Shown here: positions 10,568 through 19,388 of the stretch, in pieces
How positions within the stretch are numbered: position 1 is the first letter of the stretch
Layout: every line of letters starts with the position of its first letter
Assembly (NCBI RefSeq): GCF_008973465.1
Contig: NZ_WBXN01000004.1
Location: forward strand, 6,054,501 to 6,118,500
Direction: 5' to 3'
From: Streptomyces sp. SS1-1
Lineage (GTDB): Bacteria; Actinomycetota; Actinomycetes; Streptomycetales; Streptomycetaceae
Length of the DNA: 64,000 nucleotides
Translations under genes and position numbers: made by a program
The notes under the pieces: generated by a model
Database searches by the model: none
Seen by the model: the letters and a program-made list of their open reading frames with translations, nothing else
Told to the model about the DNA's origin: nothing

Positions 10568-10642
10568 ACAATCCATACGGGCTCGCGGTGACGGCCGGCC
10601 ACGGGGGCGCAGTCGCCCGGTGTTCACCCAGGAGGGGAACCG

Positions 10643-11317
10643 ATGTTGTCGACAGGACTGCCGCAGGGTGCGGTGCCCAAGCTCGAACGGCCCGGCCCGC
10701 TGCGCGACCGCGTCTACGAGGCGCTGCTCGAACTCATCACCACCCGTGCCCTCCAGCCCGGCCAGCACCTGGTCGAGAGCGAACTGGCGGGCCACCTCGG
10801 GGTGTCGCGGCAGCCGGTGCGCGAGGCGCTGCAGCGGCTGAACACCGAGGGGTGGGTCGATCTGCGGCCCGCGCAGGGCGCGTTCGTGCACGAGCCGACG
10901 GAGGAGGAGGCCGACCAGCTCCTCACCGTCCGCACGCTTCTGGAGGCCGAGGCCGCCCGGCTGGCCGCCGCCCACGCGGACAGCGCCGGCATCGCCGCCC
11001 TCGAGGAGCTGTGCGCCCAGGGCGAGCAGGCCGTCGCCGCCGACGAGGTGGACACCGCCGTGGCGCTCAACGCCCGCTTCCACACGAAGGTCATGGAGCT
11101 GGCCGGCAACACGGTCCTCGCCGAGCTCGCCGCCCAGGTCGACCGGCGGGTGCGCTGGTACTACACGCCGATCGCCCGCCGGCGCGGGCATCAGTCGTGG
11201 GTCGAGCACCGCGGGCTGATCGCCGCCATCACCGAGCGGGACGAGGCCCGTGCGACCCAGCTGATGCGCGAACACACCGAGCACACCCGGCGGTCGTACC
11301 ACCAGCGGGCCCAGTAG
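10643..11317 (+). CDS. GntR family transcriptional regulator, FCD (FadR) subfamily
   Basis: This 224-residue regulator has a winged-helix N-terminus (residues about 18-85, with QHLVESELAGHLGVSRQPVREALQRL) and an all-helical FCD ligand domain (residues about 95-215). Likely metal-ligand histidines are in ARFHTKVMEL, EHRGLIAAI and MREHTEHT. FCD regulators usually bind small carboxylates. Given its neighbours, oxalate, formate or an acyl-CoA is a plausible signal. Similar operator-like sites occur before this gene, in the fdh/OFA promoter and in the oxc/sucC promoter, which suggests one regulon across 31 kb. The ATG at 10643 follows GGAGGGGAAC. Confidence 0.9.
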   Translation: MLSTGLPQGAVPKLERPGPLRDRVYEALLELITTRALQPGQHLVESELAGHLGVSRQPVREALQRLNTEGWVDLRPAQGAFVHEPTEEEADQLLTVRTLLEAEAARLAAAHADSAGIAALEELCAQGEQAVAADEVDTAVALNARFHTKVMELAGNTVLAELAAQVDRRVRWYYTPIARRRGHQSWVEHRGLIAAITERDEARATQLMREHTEHTRRSYHQRAQ

Positions 11318-11326
11318 CCGGTCTCC

Positions 11327-11425
11327 GGCAGCTCTCCGGCAGCTCTCCGGCAGCTCTTCGGCAGACCTTCGGCAGCTCTTCGGCCGCTCCACGGCAGCCC
11401 TTCGGTGGCTCTCCGGCGGCTTCAC
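11327..11425 (+). repeat. Nine tandem copies of a degenerate 11-bp unit
   Basis: Between the gntR stop and its terminator lie nine consecutive 11-bp units of the form GGCAGCTCTCC (variants end in TTC or CAC), plus a partial tenth. The period is exact with no indels. Eleven is not a multiple of three and all frames are short, so this is not coding. With 11448-11491 and the promoter that follows, it fills the 317-base gap between gntR and the ROK gene. Confidence 0.8.
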
Positions 11426-11447
11426 GGCAGCGGGAAGCGCGCGCTCA

Positions 11448-11491
11448 CGGACCCCCGTGTCAGCCCTCGGGCGGCACGGGGGTCCGTCTTT
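11448..11491 (+). terminator. Intrinsic terminator after gntR
   Basis: A 12-bp perfect stem (CGGACCCCCGTG at 11448-11459 with its complement at 11475-11486) and a 15-base loop are followed by TCTTT. It closes the gntR transcript and isolates the ROK promoter downstream. Confidence 0.85.
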
Positions 11492-11499
11492 GTCCTGTG

Positions 11500-11543
11500 A
11501 GTGGAGAAAGTTGGAGGCAATCTCTGCGCAACTTCTTCCCACT
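11500..11543. promoter_or_regulatory. Candidate ROK operator upstream of the ROK gene
   Basis: An imperfect inverted repeat has AGTGGAGAAAGTTG (11500-11513) and CAACTTCTTCCCACT (11529-11543) as arms. The right arm read in reverse contains TGGGAAGAAGTTG, matching TGGGAAAAAGTTC at 19212-19224 upstream of the secreted multidomain gene. A CTTTGTCCT block sits just upstream in both places. Confidence 0.5.
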
Positions 11544-11634
11544 CCCGGCGGCCACTGCTACGTTCCCCTCGAAAGCAAGGCCACCGCGGTGGCCGGATTC
11601 CGGCACTCAGGCCGATCGAGGCGGGGAGGGGCAC

Positions 11635-12825
11635 GTGAGACGCATGACGGCGCGACCCGCTAACGCCCACCAGGCCCGGCTGCTCAAGCTGTTGCGTGAC
11701 GGGGGGCCCAACAGCCGGGCCCAGCTCGGCGATCAGATCGACCTCTCCCGGTCCAAGCTGGCCGTCGAGGTGGACCGCCTGTTGGAGACGGACCTCGTCG
11801 TGGCCGACGGCCTCGCCGCCTCGCGCGGCGGCCGGCGCTCCCACAACATCCGGCTCAACCCCGGTCTGCGTTTCCTCGGCGTCGACATCGGCGCGACCTC
11901 GGTAGACGTCGCCGTCACCAACGCGGAACTGGAGATCCTCGGGCACCTCAACCAGCCCATGGACGTCCGTGAGGGCCCGGTCGCGGTCTTCGAGCAAGTC
12001 CTGTCCATGGCCGCCAAGTTGAAGGCGTCGGGGCTCGCCGAGGGGTTCGACGGCGCCGGCATCGGCGTCCCCGGACCCGTCCGCTTCCCCGAAGGCGTCC
12101 CCGTGGCGCCGCCGATCATGCCGGGCTGGGACGGCTTCCCCGTGCGGGAGGCGCTCAGCCAGGAACTCGGCTGCCCGGTCATGGTCGACAACGACGTGAA
12201 CCTCATGGCGATGGGGGAGCAGCACGCGGGCGTCGCACGCTCCGTGGGCGACTTCCTCTGCGTCAAGATCGGCACCGGCATCGGCTGCGGCATCGTCGCG
12301 GGCGGTGACGTCCACCGCGGTGTCACCGGCAGCGCGGGCGACATCGGGCACATCCAGGCCGTGCCCGACGGACGCCCCTGCGCCTGCGGCAACCGGGGCT
12401 GCCTGGAGGCGCACTTCAGCGGGGCGGCCCTCGCCCGGGACGCCGTCGAGGCGGCCGAGCAGGGGCTGTCCGAGGAACTCGCCTCGCGTCTGGCGGCGAA
12501 CGGCACCCTCACCGCCGTCGACGTGGCCGCGGCCGCCGCCGCCGGTGACGCCACCGCGCTCGACCTGATCCGCGAGGGCGGCAACCGGGTCGGGCAGGTC
12601 ATCGCCGGACTCGTCAGCTTCTTCAACCCCGGCCTGGTGGTGATCGGCGGAGGGGTGACCGGTCTCGGCCACACCCTGCTCGCCGCCATCCGCACCCAGG
12701 TCTACCGCCAGTCGCTGCCCCTGGCGACCGGCAACCTCCCCATCGTCCTGGGCGAGTTGGGCCCCACCGCCGGAGTCATCGGCGCCGCCCGCCTCATCAG
12801 CGACCACCTGTTCTCACCCGCGTAG
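11635..12825 (+). CDS. ROK family transcriptional regulator
   Basis: This protein of about 396 residues has an N-terminal winged helix (LLKLLRDGGPNSRAQLGDQIDLSRSKLAVEVDRL) followed by a sugar-kinase-fold ROK domain. The domain has DIGATSVDVAV (phosphate loop), catalytic-site Asp in DNDVNL, and an intact zinc/ROK signature in GHIQAVPDGRPCACGNRGCLE. ROK proteins repress sugar import and use genes until a sugar binds. The GTG at 11635 is favoured because GGAGG ends five bases upstream; the ATG at 11644 is the alternative. It stands directly before a sugar ABC importer. The motif in front of it recurs before the gene at 19389, so it probably controls this whole block. Confidence 0.9.
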   Translation: MRRMTARPANAHQARLLKLLRDGGPNSRAQLGDQIDLSRSKLAVEVDRLLETDLVVADGLAASRGGRRSHNIRLNPGLRFLGVDIGATSVDVAVTNAELEILGHLNQPMDVREGPVAVFEQVLSMAAKLKASGLAEGFDGAGIGVPGPVRFPEGVPVAPPIMPGWDGFPVREALSQELGCPVMVDNDVNLMAMGEQHAGVARSVGDFLCVKIGTGIGCGIVAGGDVHRGVTGSAGDIGHIQAVPDGRPCACGNRGCLEAHFSGAALARDAVEAAEQGLSEELASRLAANGTLTAVDVAAAAAAGDATALDLIREGGNRVGQVIAGLVSFFNPGLVVIGGGVTGLGHTLLAAIRTQVYRQSLPLATGNLPIVLGELGPTAGVIGAARLISDHLFSPA

Positions 12826-12924
12826 GCACCCGCCGGCCCCCGGGCCGGCCCCGGCACCACCCGCCCGGCCACCCGCCGGCCGGGGGCTCCACCCGCACGT
12901 CCCCGCACGTCCCCGCACCGCCTC

Positions 12925-13006
12925 GCCGCACCACCCGTACCGCGTCGTCACACCGAGCCGCACCCGAGCCTCTCCGGAGGCACCAGAGCCGCACCACCCG
13001 TACCGC
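12925..13006 (+). repeat. Direct 19-bp repeat in the leader of the ABC operon
   Basis: GCCGCACCACCCGTACCGC occurs at 12925-12943 and again at 12988-13006. The surrounding 257-base gap between the ROK gene and the importer is a C-rich low-complexity sequence without a recognisable promoter. Confidence 0.6.
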
Positions 13007-13082
13007 TCCGCCCCTCCTCGCTCCGCCCTGCCCTGCCCCGCCCTGCCCTGAATCCGGCCCGCATGCCCGCCAAGGGGACCTC

Positions 13083-14603
13083 ATGGCACCAGAACCACCG
13101 CTGCTCAGCATGAACGGCATCACCAAGTCGTTCCCCGGAGTCCGCGCCCTCGACGGCGTCGACCTCGACGTCCAGGCCGGTGAAGTGCACTGCCTGCTCG
13201 GCCAGAACGGCGCCGGCAAGTCCACGCTCATCAAGGTCCTGGCCGGCGCCCACCAGCCCGACACCGGCACCATCCGCTGGCGCGGCGAGGAGATCACCCT
13301 CCGCTCGCCGATCGCCGCGATGCGCCTCGGCATCGCCACCATCTACCAGGAACTCGACCTGGTGGAGCATCTGTCGGTCGCCGAGAACGTCCACCTCGGG
13401 CACGAGCCGACCACCGCCGGCTTCATCGTGCGCGGCCGGACCGCACGGTCCTCGACGGCCCGGCTCCTCAAGCGGCTCGGGCACCCCGAGATCGACCCGG
13501 GACGGCTGGTCGGCGACCTCTCGGCCGCCCAGCAGCAGATCGTCTCCATGGCCCGCGCCCTCTCCCACGACGTCCGCCTGATCGTGATGGACGAGCCGTC
13601 CGCCGCCCTCGACCCCGACGAGGTCGACAACCTCTTCCGGATCGTCGGCGACCTCACCGCCGAAGGCGTCGCCGTCGTCTACATCTCGCACCGCCTGGAG
13701 GAGATCCGCCGCATCGGCGACCGGGTGACCGTCCTCAAGGACGGCCGGGCGGTGGCCGGCGGACTGCCCGCCAAGTCCACCCCGACCCGTGACGTCGTGG
13801 CGATGATGACCGGACGCAACGTCGAGTACGTCTTCCCGGAGAGGTCCGTGCGGGACGCGGCCGGAGGCGACCCGCTGCTGGAGGTCCGCGGCCTCGCCCG
13901 GGACGGCGAGTTCGAGCCACTCGACCTGATCGTGCGGCCCGGGGAGATCGTCGGGCTCGCCGGACTCGTCGGCTCGGGACGCTCCGAGATCCTCGAGACG
14001 ATCTACGGTGCCCGGCGGCCCAGCGCGGGCCAGGTCCTCGTGGACGGGCGCCCGCTCCGGCCGGGCAGCGTCCGGGCCGCCGTACGCGCCGGGCTGGGGC
14101 TCGCCCCCGAGGAGCGCAAGGCGCAGGCCCTGCTGATGCTGGAGTCCGTCACCCGGAACGTGTCGGTGTCGTCCATGTCCCGCTTCGCACGCGCCGGCTG
14201 GATCGACCGGGCCGCCGAACGCGGCGCGGCGCGCGCCGCCACCCGCGAGCTGTCCCTGCGCCCCGACAACCCCTCGGTGCCGGTGCGCACCCTGTCCGGC
14301 GGTAACCAGCAGAAGGCCGTCCTGGCCCGCTGGCTGCTGCGCGGCTGCCGTGTCCTGCTGCTCGACGAACCCACCCGGGGTGTCGACGTCGGCGCCCGCG
14401 CCGAGCTGTACGCGGTCGTGCGGCGGCTCGCGGACGAAGGGCTCGGCGTGCTGCTGGTCTCCAGCGAAGTGCCGGAGGTGCTGGGGCTCGCCGACCGGGT
14501 CCTGGTGCTGCGCGAGGGCCGTGTCGTGCACACGGCTCCCGCGCCCGAACTCGACGAACACCGCGTACTCGACCTCGTCATGGAAGGAAGCCCGGCGTCA
14601 TGA
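13083..14603 (+). CDS. Sugar ABC transporter ATP-binding protein with two ATPase domains
   Basis: This 506-residue protein has the RbsA/MglA/XylG layout of two fused ATPases for a ribose/inositol/xylose-class importer. The first domain has a full Walker A (GQNGAGKST, near residue 43), Q-loop, and Walker B (LIVMDEPSAALD), but its signature is atypical (DLSAAQQQIVSMARAL). The second has a degenerate P-loop (GLVGSGRSEIL) and an intact LSGGNQQKAVLARWL signature with LLLDEPTRGVDVG. This asymmetry is normal for the family. The ribosome site is AAGGGGACCTC. Its stop overlaps the permease start by four bases. Confidence 0.95.
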   Translation: MAPEPPLLSMNGITKSFPGVRALDGVDLDVQAGEVHCLLGQNGAGKSTLIKVLAGAHQPDTGTIRWRGEEITLRSPIAAMRLGIATIYQELDLVEHLSVAENVHLGHEPTTAGFIVRGRTARSSTARLLKRLGHPEIDPGRLVGDLSAAQQQIVSMARALSHDVRLIVMDEPSAALDPDEVDNLFRIVGDLTAEGVAVVYISHRLEEIRRIGDRVTVLKDGRAVAGGLPAKSTPTRDVVAMMTGRNVEYVFPERSVRDAAGGDPLLEVRGLARDGEFEPLDLIVRPGEIVGLAGLVGSGRSEILETIYGARRPSAGQVLVDGRPLRPGSVRAAVRAGLGLAPEERKAQALLMLESVTRNVSVSSMSRFARAGWIDRAAERGAARAATRELSLRPDNPSVPVRTLSGGNQQKAVLARWLLRGCRVLLLDEPTRGVDVGARAELYAVVRRLADEGLGVLLVSSEVPEVLGLADRVLVLREGRVVHTAPAPELDEHRVLDLVMEGSPAS

Positions 14604-15619
14604 CGCAGCACGCCTCCCCGCCGCGGGACAGCACCGACAAGGTGCCCCCGTCCGGTGCGGCGCCCGCCTGGCGCGGCCTGATGGCCCACGCCGACGTGCG
14701 CACCCTGTCCCTGCTCGGCGTCCTCGCCGCGCTGATCCTCATCGGCGGCATCACCAAGCCGGACGAGTTCCTCGACACCCGCAACCTCCAACTCGTCCTC
14801 ACCCAGGCGTCCGTGATCGGTGTCGTCACCGTCGGCATGACCTTCGTGATCATCTCCGGGGGCATCGACCTGTCCGTCGGCGCGATCGTCGCGCTGGCCT
14901 CGGTGTGGGCGACCACGGTCGCCACCCAGGAGTACGGGTTCGCCGGCATCCTCTTCACCGCGGTGCTCGTCGGTGTGGGATGCGGGCTGGTCAACGGGGT
15001 GCTGATCGCCTACGGCGCGATGGTGCCGTTCATCGCGACGCTCGCCATGCTGGCCTCCGCGCGCGGCCTGGCACTGCAGATCACCGACGGCAAGACGCAG
15101 ATCGTCACCATCCCCTCGGTGCTCGACCTCGGCGAGCGCGACGCGTACGTCCTCGGCGTCCCGCCACTGGTCATGGTGTTCGCCGTCGTGACGGTCATCG
15201 GCTGGCTGGTGCTGAACCGCACCACCTTCGGGCGCCGCACGGTCGCGGTCGGCGGCAACCCGGAGGCCGCAAGGCTCGCCGGCATCGACGTCCGCCGCCA
15301 GCGGCTCTACCTCTACCTGCTGTCCGGACTGTGCTGCGGCATCGCCGCGTTCCTGCTGATCATCCTGTCCGGCTCGGGTCAGAACACCAACGGCAACCTC
15401 TACGAACTCGACGCCATCGCCGCCGCGATCATCGGCGGCACGCTGCTCACCGGCGGCCGCGGCACCATCGTCGGCTCGGTGCTCGGCGTCCTGATCTTCA
15501 CCACCATCACCAACATCTTCGCCCTGAACAACCTGCAGAGCGACGTCCAGCAGATCGCCAAGGGCGCGATCATCGTCGCCGCCGTGCTGGTCCAGCGCCG
15601 TACCCCGAGCACGACCTGA
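14600..15619 (+). CDS. Sugar ABC transporter permease (RbsC-like)
   Basis: This 339-residue integral membrane permease of the BPD_transp_2 family has 8-10 helices. Conserved stretches are VITVGMTFVIISGGIDLSVG-like (VTVGMTFVIISGGIDLSVGA), AVGGNPEAARLAGIDV (the cytoplasmic coupling loop) and AIAAAIIGGTLLTGGRGTIVGSVLG. Two identical subunits would form the pore for the ATPase encoded just upstream. The ATG at 14600 overlaps the ATPase stop. The binding-protein gene follows after 17 bases. Confidence 0.94.
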   Translation: MTQHASPPRDSTDKVPPSGAAPAWRGLMAHADVRTLSLLGVLAALILIGGITKPDEFLDTRNLQLVLTQASVIGVVTVGMTFVIISGGIDLSVGAIVALASVWATTVATQEYGFAGILFTAVLVGVGCGLVNGVLIAYGAMVPFIATLAMLASARGLALQITDGKTQIVTIPSVLDLGERDAYVLGVPPLVMVFAVVTVIGWLVLNRTTFGRRTVAVGGNPEAARLAGIDVRRQRLYLYLLSGLCCGIAAFLLIILSGSGQNTNGNLYELDAIAAAIIGGTLLTGGRGTIVGSVLGVLIFTTITNIFALNNLQSDVQQIAKGAIIVAAVLVQRRTPSTT

Positions 15620-15636
15620 GGAAAGGGTTCACCGCC

Positions 15637-16674
15637 ATGCCAGAGTTCACCAGCCGCAGAGGGCTGCTGTTCGGAACCGCCGCCGTGGGCGCCGGAGCCC
15701 TCCTCGCGGGATGCACGAGCAACGAGTCCAAGGACGAACCGGCCGCGAACGACCAGCCGGCCGCCGACGACAAGCCCGGCAAGCAGGTCACCATCGGCTT
15801 CGCCGGACCGCAGGCCGACCACGGCTGGCTCAACGCGATCAACGACAACGCCAAGAGCCGCGCCAAGAAGTACTCCGACGTGACGCTGGAGATCACCGAG
15901 GGCTCCAACGACACCGCCCAGCAGATCGGCCAGATCGAGACCCTCATCAACAAGAAGGTCGACGTCCTGGTGATCCTGCCCGCCGACGGCAAGGCGCTCA
16001 CCCAGGTCGGCCTGAAGGCGATGCGCGCCGGCATCCCGGTCATCAACCTCGACCGGGTCTTCAACACCCCGCAGGCGTACCGCTGCTGGATCGGCGGCGA
16101 CAACTACGGCATGGGCCTCAACGCCGGGCACTACATCGGCGAGAAGCTCAAGGGCAAGTCCGACGCCAAGGTCATCGAGCTGGCCGGACTGGACAACCTG
16201 GAGCTGACCAAGCAGCGCACCCAGGGCTTCGACGACGCCCTGAAGAACTACCCGAACATCAAGAAGGTGGCCCGTCAGGCCGCCGAGTTCACCGTCGAGT
16301 CCGGGCAGTCCAAGATGTCCCAGCTCCTGCAGGCGCAGTCGAAGTTCGACGCGCTGTGGAACCACGACGACGACCAGGGCGTCGGCGCCCTGCGCGCCAT
16401 CGAGCAGGCGGGCCGCGACGACTTCCTCATGGTCGGCGGTGCCGGCGCCCTGTCCGCCTTCCAGGCCATCAAGAAGGACGACGGCGTCCTCAAGGCCACG
16501 GTCCTGTACCCGCCGACGATGGCCGCGTCCGCCATCGACCTGGCCCGTGCGCTGGGCCAGGGCAAGGGCGTCGGCGGCATGGCCGAGTTCGAGATCCCCG
16601 CCTCGATCACCCTGTACTCGGCCGTCGTCGACAAGGACAACGTCGACCAGTACATGTCCACCGGCTTCAAGTGA
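15637..16674 (+). CDS. Sugar ABC transporter substrate-binding lipoprotein
   Basis: This 345-residue periplasmic-binding-type protein has a signal sequence with a twin arginine (SRRGLLFG) and a lipobox LLAGC, so it is probably Tat-exported and then lipid-anchored. The mature part (from residue about 50) is Peripla_BP_4: VTIGFAGPQADHGWLNAINDNAK, QIETLINKKVDVLVILPADG and IPVINLDRVF. The fold fits ribose, inositol, xylose or related sugar ligands, but the exact ligand cannot be read from sequence. The start at 15637 is supported by GAGGAAAGG overlapping the permease stop. Neighbouring inositol-phosphate synthase and Gfo/Idh/MocA genes make a cyclitol or keto-sugar ligand worth testing. Confidence 0.93.
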   Translation: MPEFTSRRGLLFGTAAVGAGALLAGCTSNESKDEPAANDQPAADDKPGKQVTIGFAGPQADHGWLNAINDNAKSRAKKYSDVTLEITEGSNDTAQQIGQIETLINKKVDVLVILPADGKALTQVGLKAMRAGIPVINLDRVFNTPQAYRCWIGGDNYGMGLNAGHYIGEKLKGKSDAKVIELAGLDNLELTKQRTQGFDDALKNYPNIKKVARQAAEFTVESGQSKMSQLLQAQSKFDALWNHDDDQGVGALRAIEQAGRDDFLMVGGAGALSAFQAIKKDDGVLKATVLYPPTMAASAIDLARALGQGKGVGGMAEFEIPASITLYSAVVDKDNVDQYMSTGFK

Positions 16675-16680
16675 GGCGCC

Positions 16681-16717
16681 CCCTGCCCGACGGGAACGGG
16701 GAGTCCGTCGGGCAGGG
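16681..16717 (+). terminator. Stem-loop after the ABC operon
   Basis: CCCTGCCCGACGG (16681-16693) pairs perfectly with 16705-16717 around an 11-base loop, seven bases after the binding-protein stop. There is no T-tract. It could be a terminator or a 3' stabiliser that keeps the binding-protein mRNA abundant relative to the genes downstream. Confidence 0.6.
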
Positions 16718-16882
16718 CCGGGGGCGGCCACGGGCGGCACCGGCCGGCACGAGCGCCGGCGGCCCGGCCGCGCGACGACGCCGGCCGGACCGCCGGGCCC
16801 GCCCGCGGACCGGTGACGGCACCGCCGGGCCCGGGGCGCCCCCCACCCCCCACCGCGGCACGACGACGAGGAGGACCATCGC

Positions 16883-18109
16883 ATGGGACAGCCGCAGCAG
16901 CCCGACCAGGCCGAGGCAGGGGCCACCGGGTCCGGCGCACCACCCCTGCGCGTCGGCATGGTCGGATACGCCTTCATGGGCGCGGCCCACTCGCAGGGCT
17001 GGCGCACCGTGGGCCGGGTCTTCGACCTGCCCCGCACCCCGGTGCTCGCCGCGATCTGCGGCCGGGACGCCACCGCCGTCCGCGCGGCCGCGGACCGGCA
17101 CGGATGGGCGACGGCGGAGACCGACTGGCGTGCCCTGATCGCCCGGGACGACATCGACCTCGTCGACATCTGCACGCCCGGCGACAGCCACGCCGAGATC
17201 GCGCTGGCGGCGCTGGACGCCGGCAAGCACGTCCTGTGCGAGAAGCCCCTCGCGAACACCGTCGAGGAGGCCGAGGCGATGACCGCGGCCGCCCAGCGGG
17301 CGCAGGCGAACGGCCAGGTCGCGATGGTCGGCTTCAACTACCGCCGGCTGCCCGCCACCGCGCTGGCCCGCGCCATGGTCGCGGAGGGCCGGGTCGGCCG
17401 GCTGCGCCACGTACGGGTCACCTACCTCCAGGACTGGCTGGTGGACCCGCGGTTCCCGCTGACCTGGCGGCTGCGCAGGGAGTCGGCCGGCTCGGGCTCG
17501 CTCGGCGACCTCGGCGCGCACATCGTCGACCTCGCGCAGCACCTCGCGGGGGAGCGGCTGACCGGGGTGTCCGCGCTGACGGAGACCTTCGTCCGGGAGC
17601 GCCCGCTGCCCGGCGGCGCGGCGAGCGGCCTGTCCGCCGTGGAGGCCGGCGAGGCCACCGGCCCGGTCACCGTCGACGACGCCGCCCTGTTCACCGGCCG
17701 CTTCGCCTCCGGCGCGCTCGCCTCCTTCGAGGCCACCCGCTACGCCACCGGCCGCAAGAACGCCCTGCGCATCGAGCTGAACGGCGAGCACGGCTCGCTC
17801 GCCTTCGACCTGGAGCGGCTCAACGAGCTCGAGTACCACGACGGCCGGGAGCCGGGCACGCACGCCGGGTTCCGCCGCATCCTCGTCACCGAACCCGACC
17901 ACCCGTACGTGGACGCCTGGTGGCCGCCGGGCCACGGCCTCGGCTACGAGCACTCCTTCGTGCACCAGGCCCGCGACCTGGTCCACGCCGTGGCCGAGAA
18001 CCGTTCGCCGCGGCCCTCGTTCGCCGACGGACTCCAGGTGCAGCGGGTCCTGGCGGCCGTCGAGGAGAGCGCCGAGAAGAACTCCGTCTTCACCCCGATC
18101 GCCGTCTGA
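16883..18109 (+). CDS. Gfo/Idh/MocA family oxidoreductase
   Basis: This 408-residue NAD(P)-dependent dehydrogenase has Rossmann opening VGMVGYAFMGAAHSQG, the family motif CEKPLANTVEEAE (with the catalytic-region lysine), and the C-terminal substrate domain starting GFNYRRLPATALARAMV. LGDLGAHIVDLAQHLAG supplies the usual Asp-His pair. Such enzymes oxidise a hydroxyl of a sugar, inositol or 3-keto-sugar. The ATG at 16883 follows GAGGAGGACC. It is 14 bases upstream of the isomerase, and both sit between the importer and a secreted protein with a keto-disaccharide hydrolase-like domain, consistent with handling imported keto-sugars. Confidence 0.92.
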   Translation: MGQPQQPDQAEAGATGSGAPPLRVGMVGYAFMGAAHSQGWRTVGRVFDLPRTPVLAAICGRDATAVRAAADRHGWATAETDWRALIARDDIDLVDICTPGDSHAEIALAALDAGKHVLCEKPLANTVEEAEAMTAAAQRAQANGQVAMVGFNYRRLPATALARAMVAEGRVGRLRHVRVTYLQDWLVDPRFPLTWRLRRESAGSGSLGDLGAHIVDLAQHLAGERLTGVSALTETFVRERPLPGGAASGLSAVEAGEATGPVTVDDAALFTGRFASGALASFEATRYATGRKNALRIELNGEHGSLAFDLERLNELEYHDGREPGTHAGFRRILVTEPDHPYVDAWWPPGHGLGYEHSFVHQARDLVHAVAENRSPRPSFADGLQVQRVLAAVEESAEKNSVFTPIAV

Positions 18110-18123
18110 GGAGGCCAACGAGA

Positions 18124-19122
18124 ATGCCGCGCACGTTCACGCTGTTCACCGGCCAGTGGGCCGACCTGCCCCTGGAGGAGGTCTGCCGGCTCGCCCGCGA
18201 CTTCGGCTACGACGGTCTCGAACTCGCCTGCTGGGGCGACCACTTCGAGGTCGACAAGGCCCTGAGCGACCCCGGGTACGTGGAGTCCCGGCACCAGCTT
18301 CTCGACAAGTACGGCCTGAAGTGCTGGGCGATCTCCAACCACCTGGTGGGCCAGGCCGTCTGCGACGCCATCATCGACGAACGCCACCAGGCGATCCTGC
18401 CGGCCGACATCTGGGGCGACGGCGACCCGGAGGGGGTGCGCCGGCGGGCCGCGGAACGCGTCAAGGACACCGCGCGCGCCGCCGCGGCCTTCGGGGTGGA
18501 CACGGTGATCGGGTTCACGGGCTCCGCCATCTGGCACCTGGTCGCCATGTTCCCGCCCGCCCCCGAGTCGATGATCGAGCGCGGCTACGAGGACTTCGCC
18601 GAGCGCTGGAACCCGATCCTGGACGTCTTCGACGCCGAGGGCGTGCGCTTCGCCCACGAGGTCCACCCGAGCGAGATCGCCTACGACTACTGGACGACCG
18701 TGCGCACGCTGGAGGCGGTGGATCACCGGCCCGCGTTCGGCCTGAACTTCGACCCGTCGCACTTCGTGTGGCAGGACCTCGACCCGGTCGGCTTCCTGTG
18801 GGACTTCCGCGACCGGATCTACCACGTCGACTGCAAGGAGGCCCGCAGGCGGCTCGACGGGCGCAACGGCCGCCTCGGCTCCCATCTGCCGTGGGGCGAC
18901 CCGCGCCGCGGCTGGGACTTCGTGTCGGCCGGACACGGGGACGTGCCCTGGGAGGACGTCTTCCGGATGCTGCGGTCCATCGACTACCAGGGGCCGGTCT
19001 CCGTGGAGTGGGAGGACGCCGGCATGGACCGGCTGCAGGGCGCCCCCGAGGCGCTCAGCCGTCTGAAGGCCTTCGACTTCGAGCCACCCAGCGCGTCCTT
19101 CGACGCCGCGTTCAACAGCTGA
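18124..19122 (+). CDS. Sugar phosphate isomerase/epimerase (TIM barrel)
   Basis: This 332-residue AP-endonuclease-2-type TIM barrel is preceded by GAGGAGG. Metal-binding residues of the family are seen as Glu in RFAHEVHPSE, Asp-His in LNFDPSHFVWQ, His in RIYHVDCKEAR, and Glu in VSVEWED. DFVSAGHGDVPWEDVFRML is the usual loop before the last strand. It is probably co-translated with the oxidoreductase and acts on the same sugar. The reaction (isomerase, epimerase or 3-keto-sugar elimination/hydratase) cannot be decided from sequence. Confidence 0.9.
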   Translation: MPRTFTLFTGQWADLPLEEVCRLARDFGYDGLELACWGDHFEVDKALSDPGYVESRHQLLDKYGLKCWAISNHLVGQAVCDAIIDERHQAILPADIWGDGDPEGVRRRAAERVKDTARAAAAFGVDTVIGFTGSAIWHLVAMFPPAPESMIERGYEDFAERWNPILDVFDAEGVRFAHEVHPSEIAYDYWTTVRTLEAVDHRPAFGLNFDPSHFVWQDLDPVGFLWDFRDRIYHVDCKEARRRLDGRNGRLGSHLPWGDPRRGWDFVSAGHGDVPWEDVFRMLRSIDYQGPVSVEWEDAGMDRLQGAPEALSRLKAFDFEPPSASFDAAFNS

Positions 19123-19198
19123 GCCGGGGGACCGGCCGCAGGTCGGGGAAGGGGATCGGCAAGCCTGCCGATCCCCCCTCCGACCTGCGCGAATTCGG

Positions 19199-19230
19199 CT
19201 TTGTCCTCGGTTGGGAAAAAGTTCAACCGA
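19199..19230. promoter_or_regulatory. Candidate ROK operator upstream of the secreted multidomain gene
   Basis: CTTTGTCCT (19199-19207) is followed by TGGGAAAAAGTTC (19212-19224), the same two elements as at 11488-11543 before the ROK gene. The second element is embedded in an inverted repeat, TCGGTTG and CAACCGA (19207-19213 and 19224-19230). The start codon is about 160 bases downstream. Confidence 0.5.
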
Positions 19231-19388
19231 ATCCGGTGCAAGGGGTGTTCGCCCCGCGCGGACCCGGTTACCGTCCTTGAGGTGTTCAGGACACACCTTT
19301 CTCCGGGGTGACGGCGCACCCCGGCGCCCGCACCGCACGTCTCAAAGCACCCACCCGTACGGCCCCACCCCGTTCCCGGAGGGACTTC

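Noticed and set aside
11327..11425. Short CRISPR-like array
   Set aside because: Units are 11 bp in direct tandem with no spacers and no cas genes nearby.
10588..11634. Extension of the ROK protein back to 10588
   Set aside because: It would read through gntR in another frame and across the terminator. GTG 11635 has a good ribosome site.
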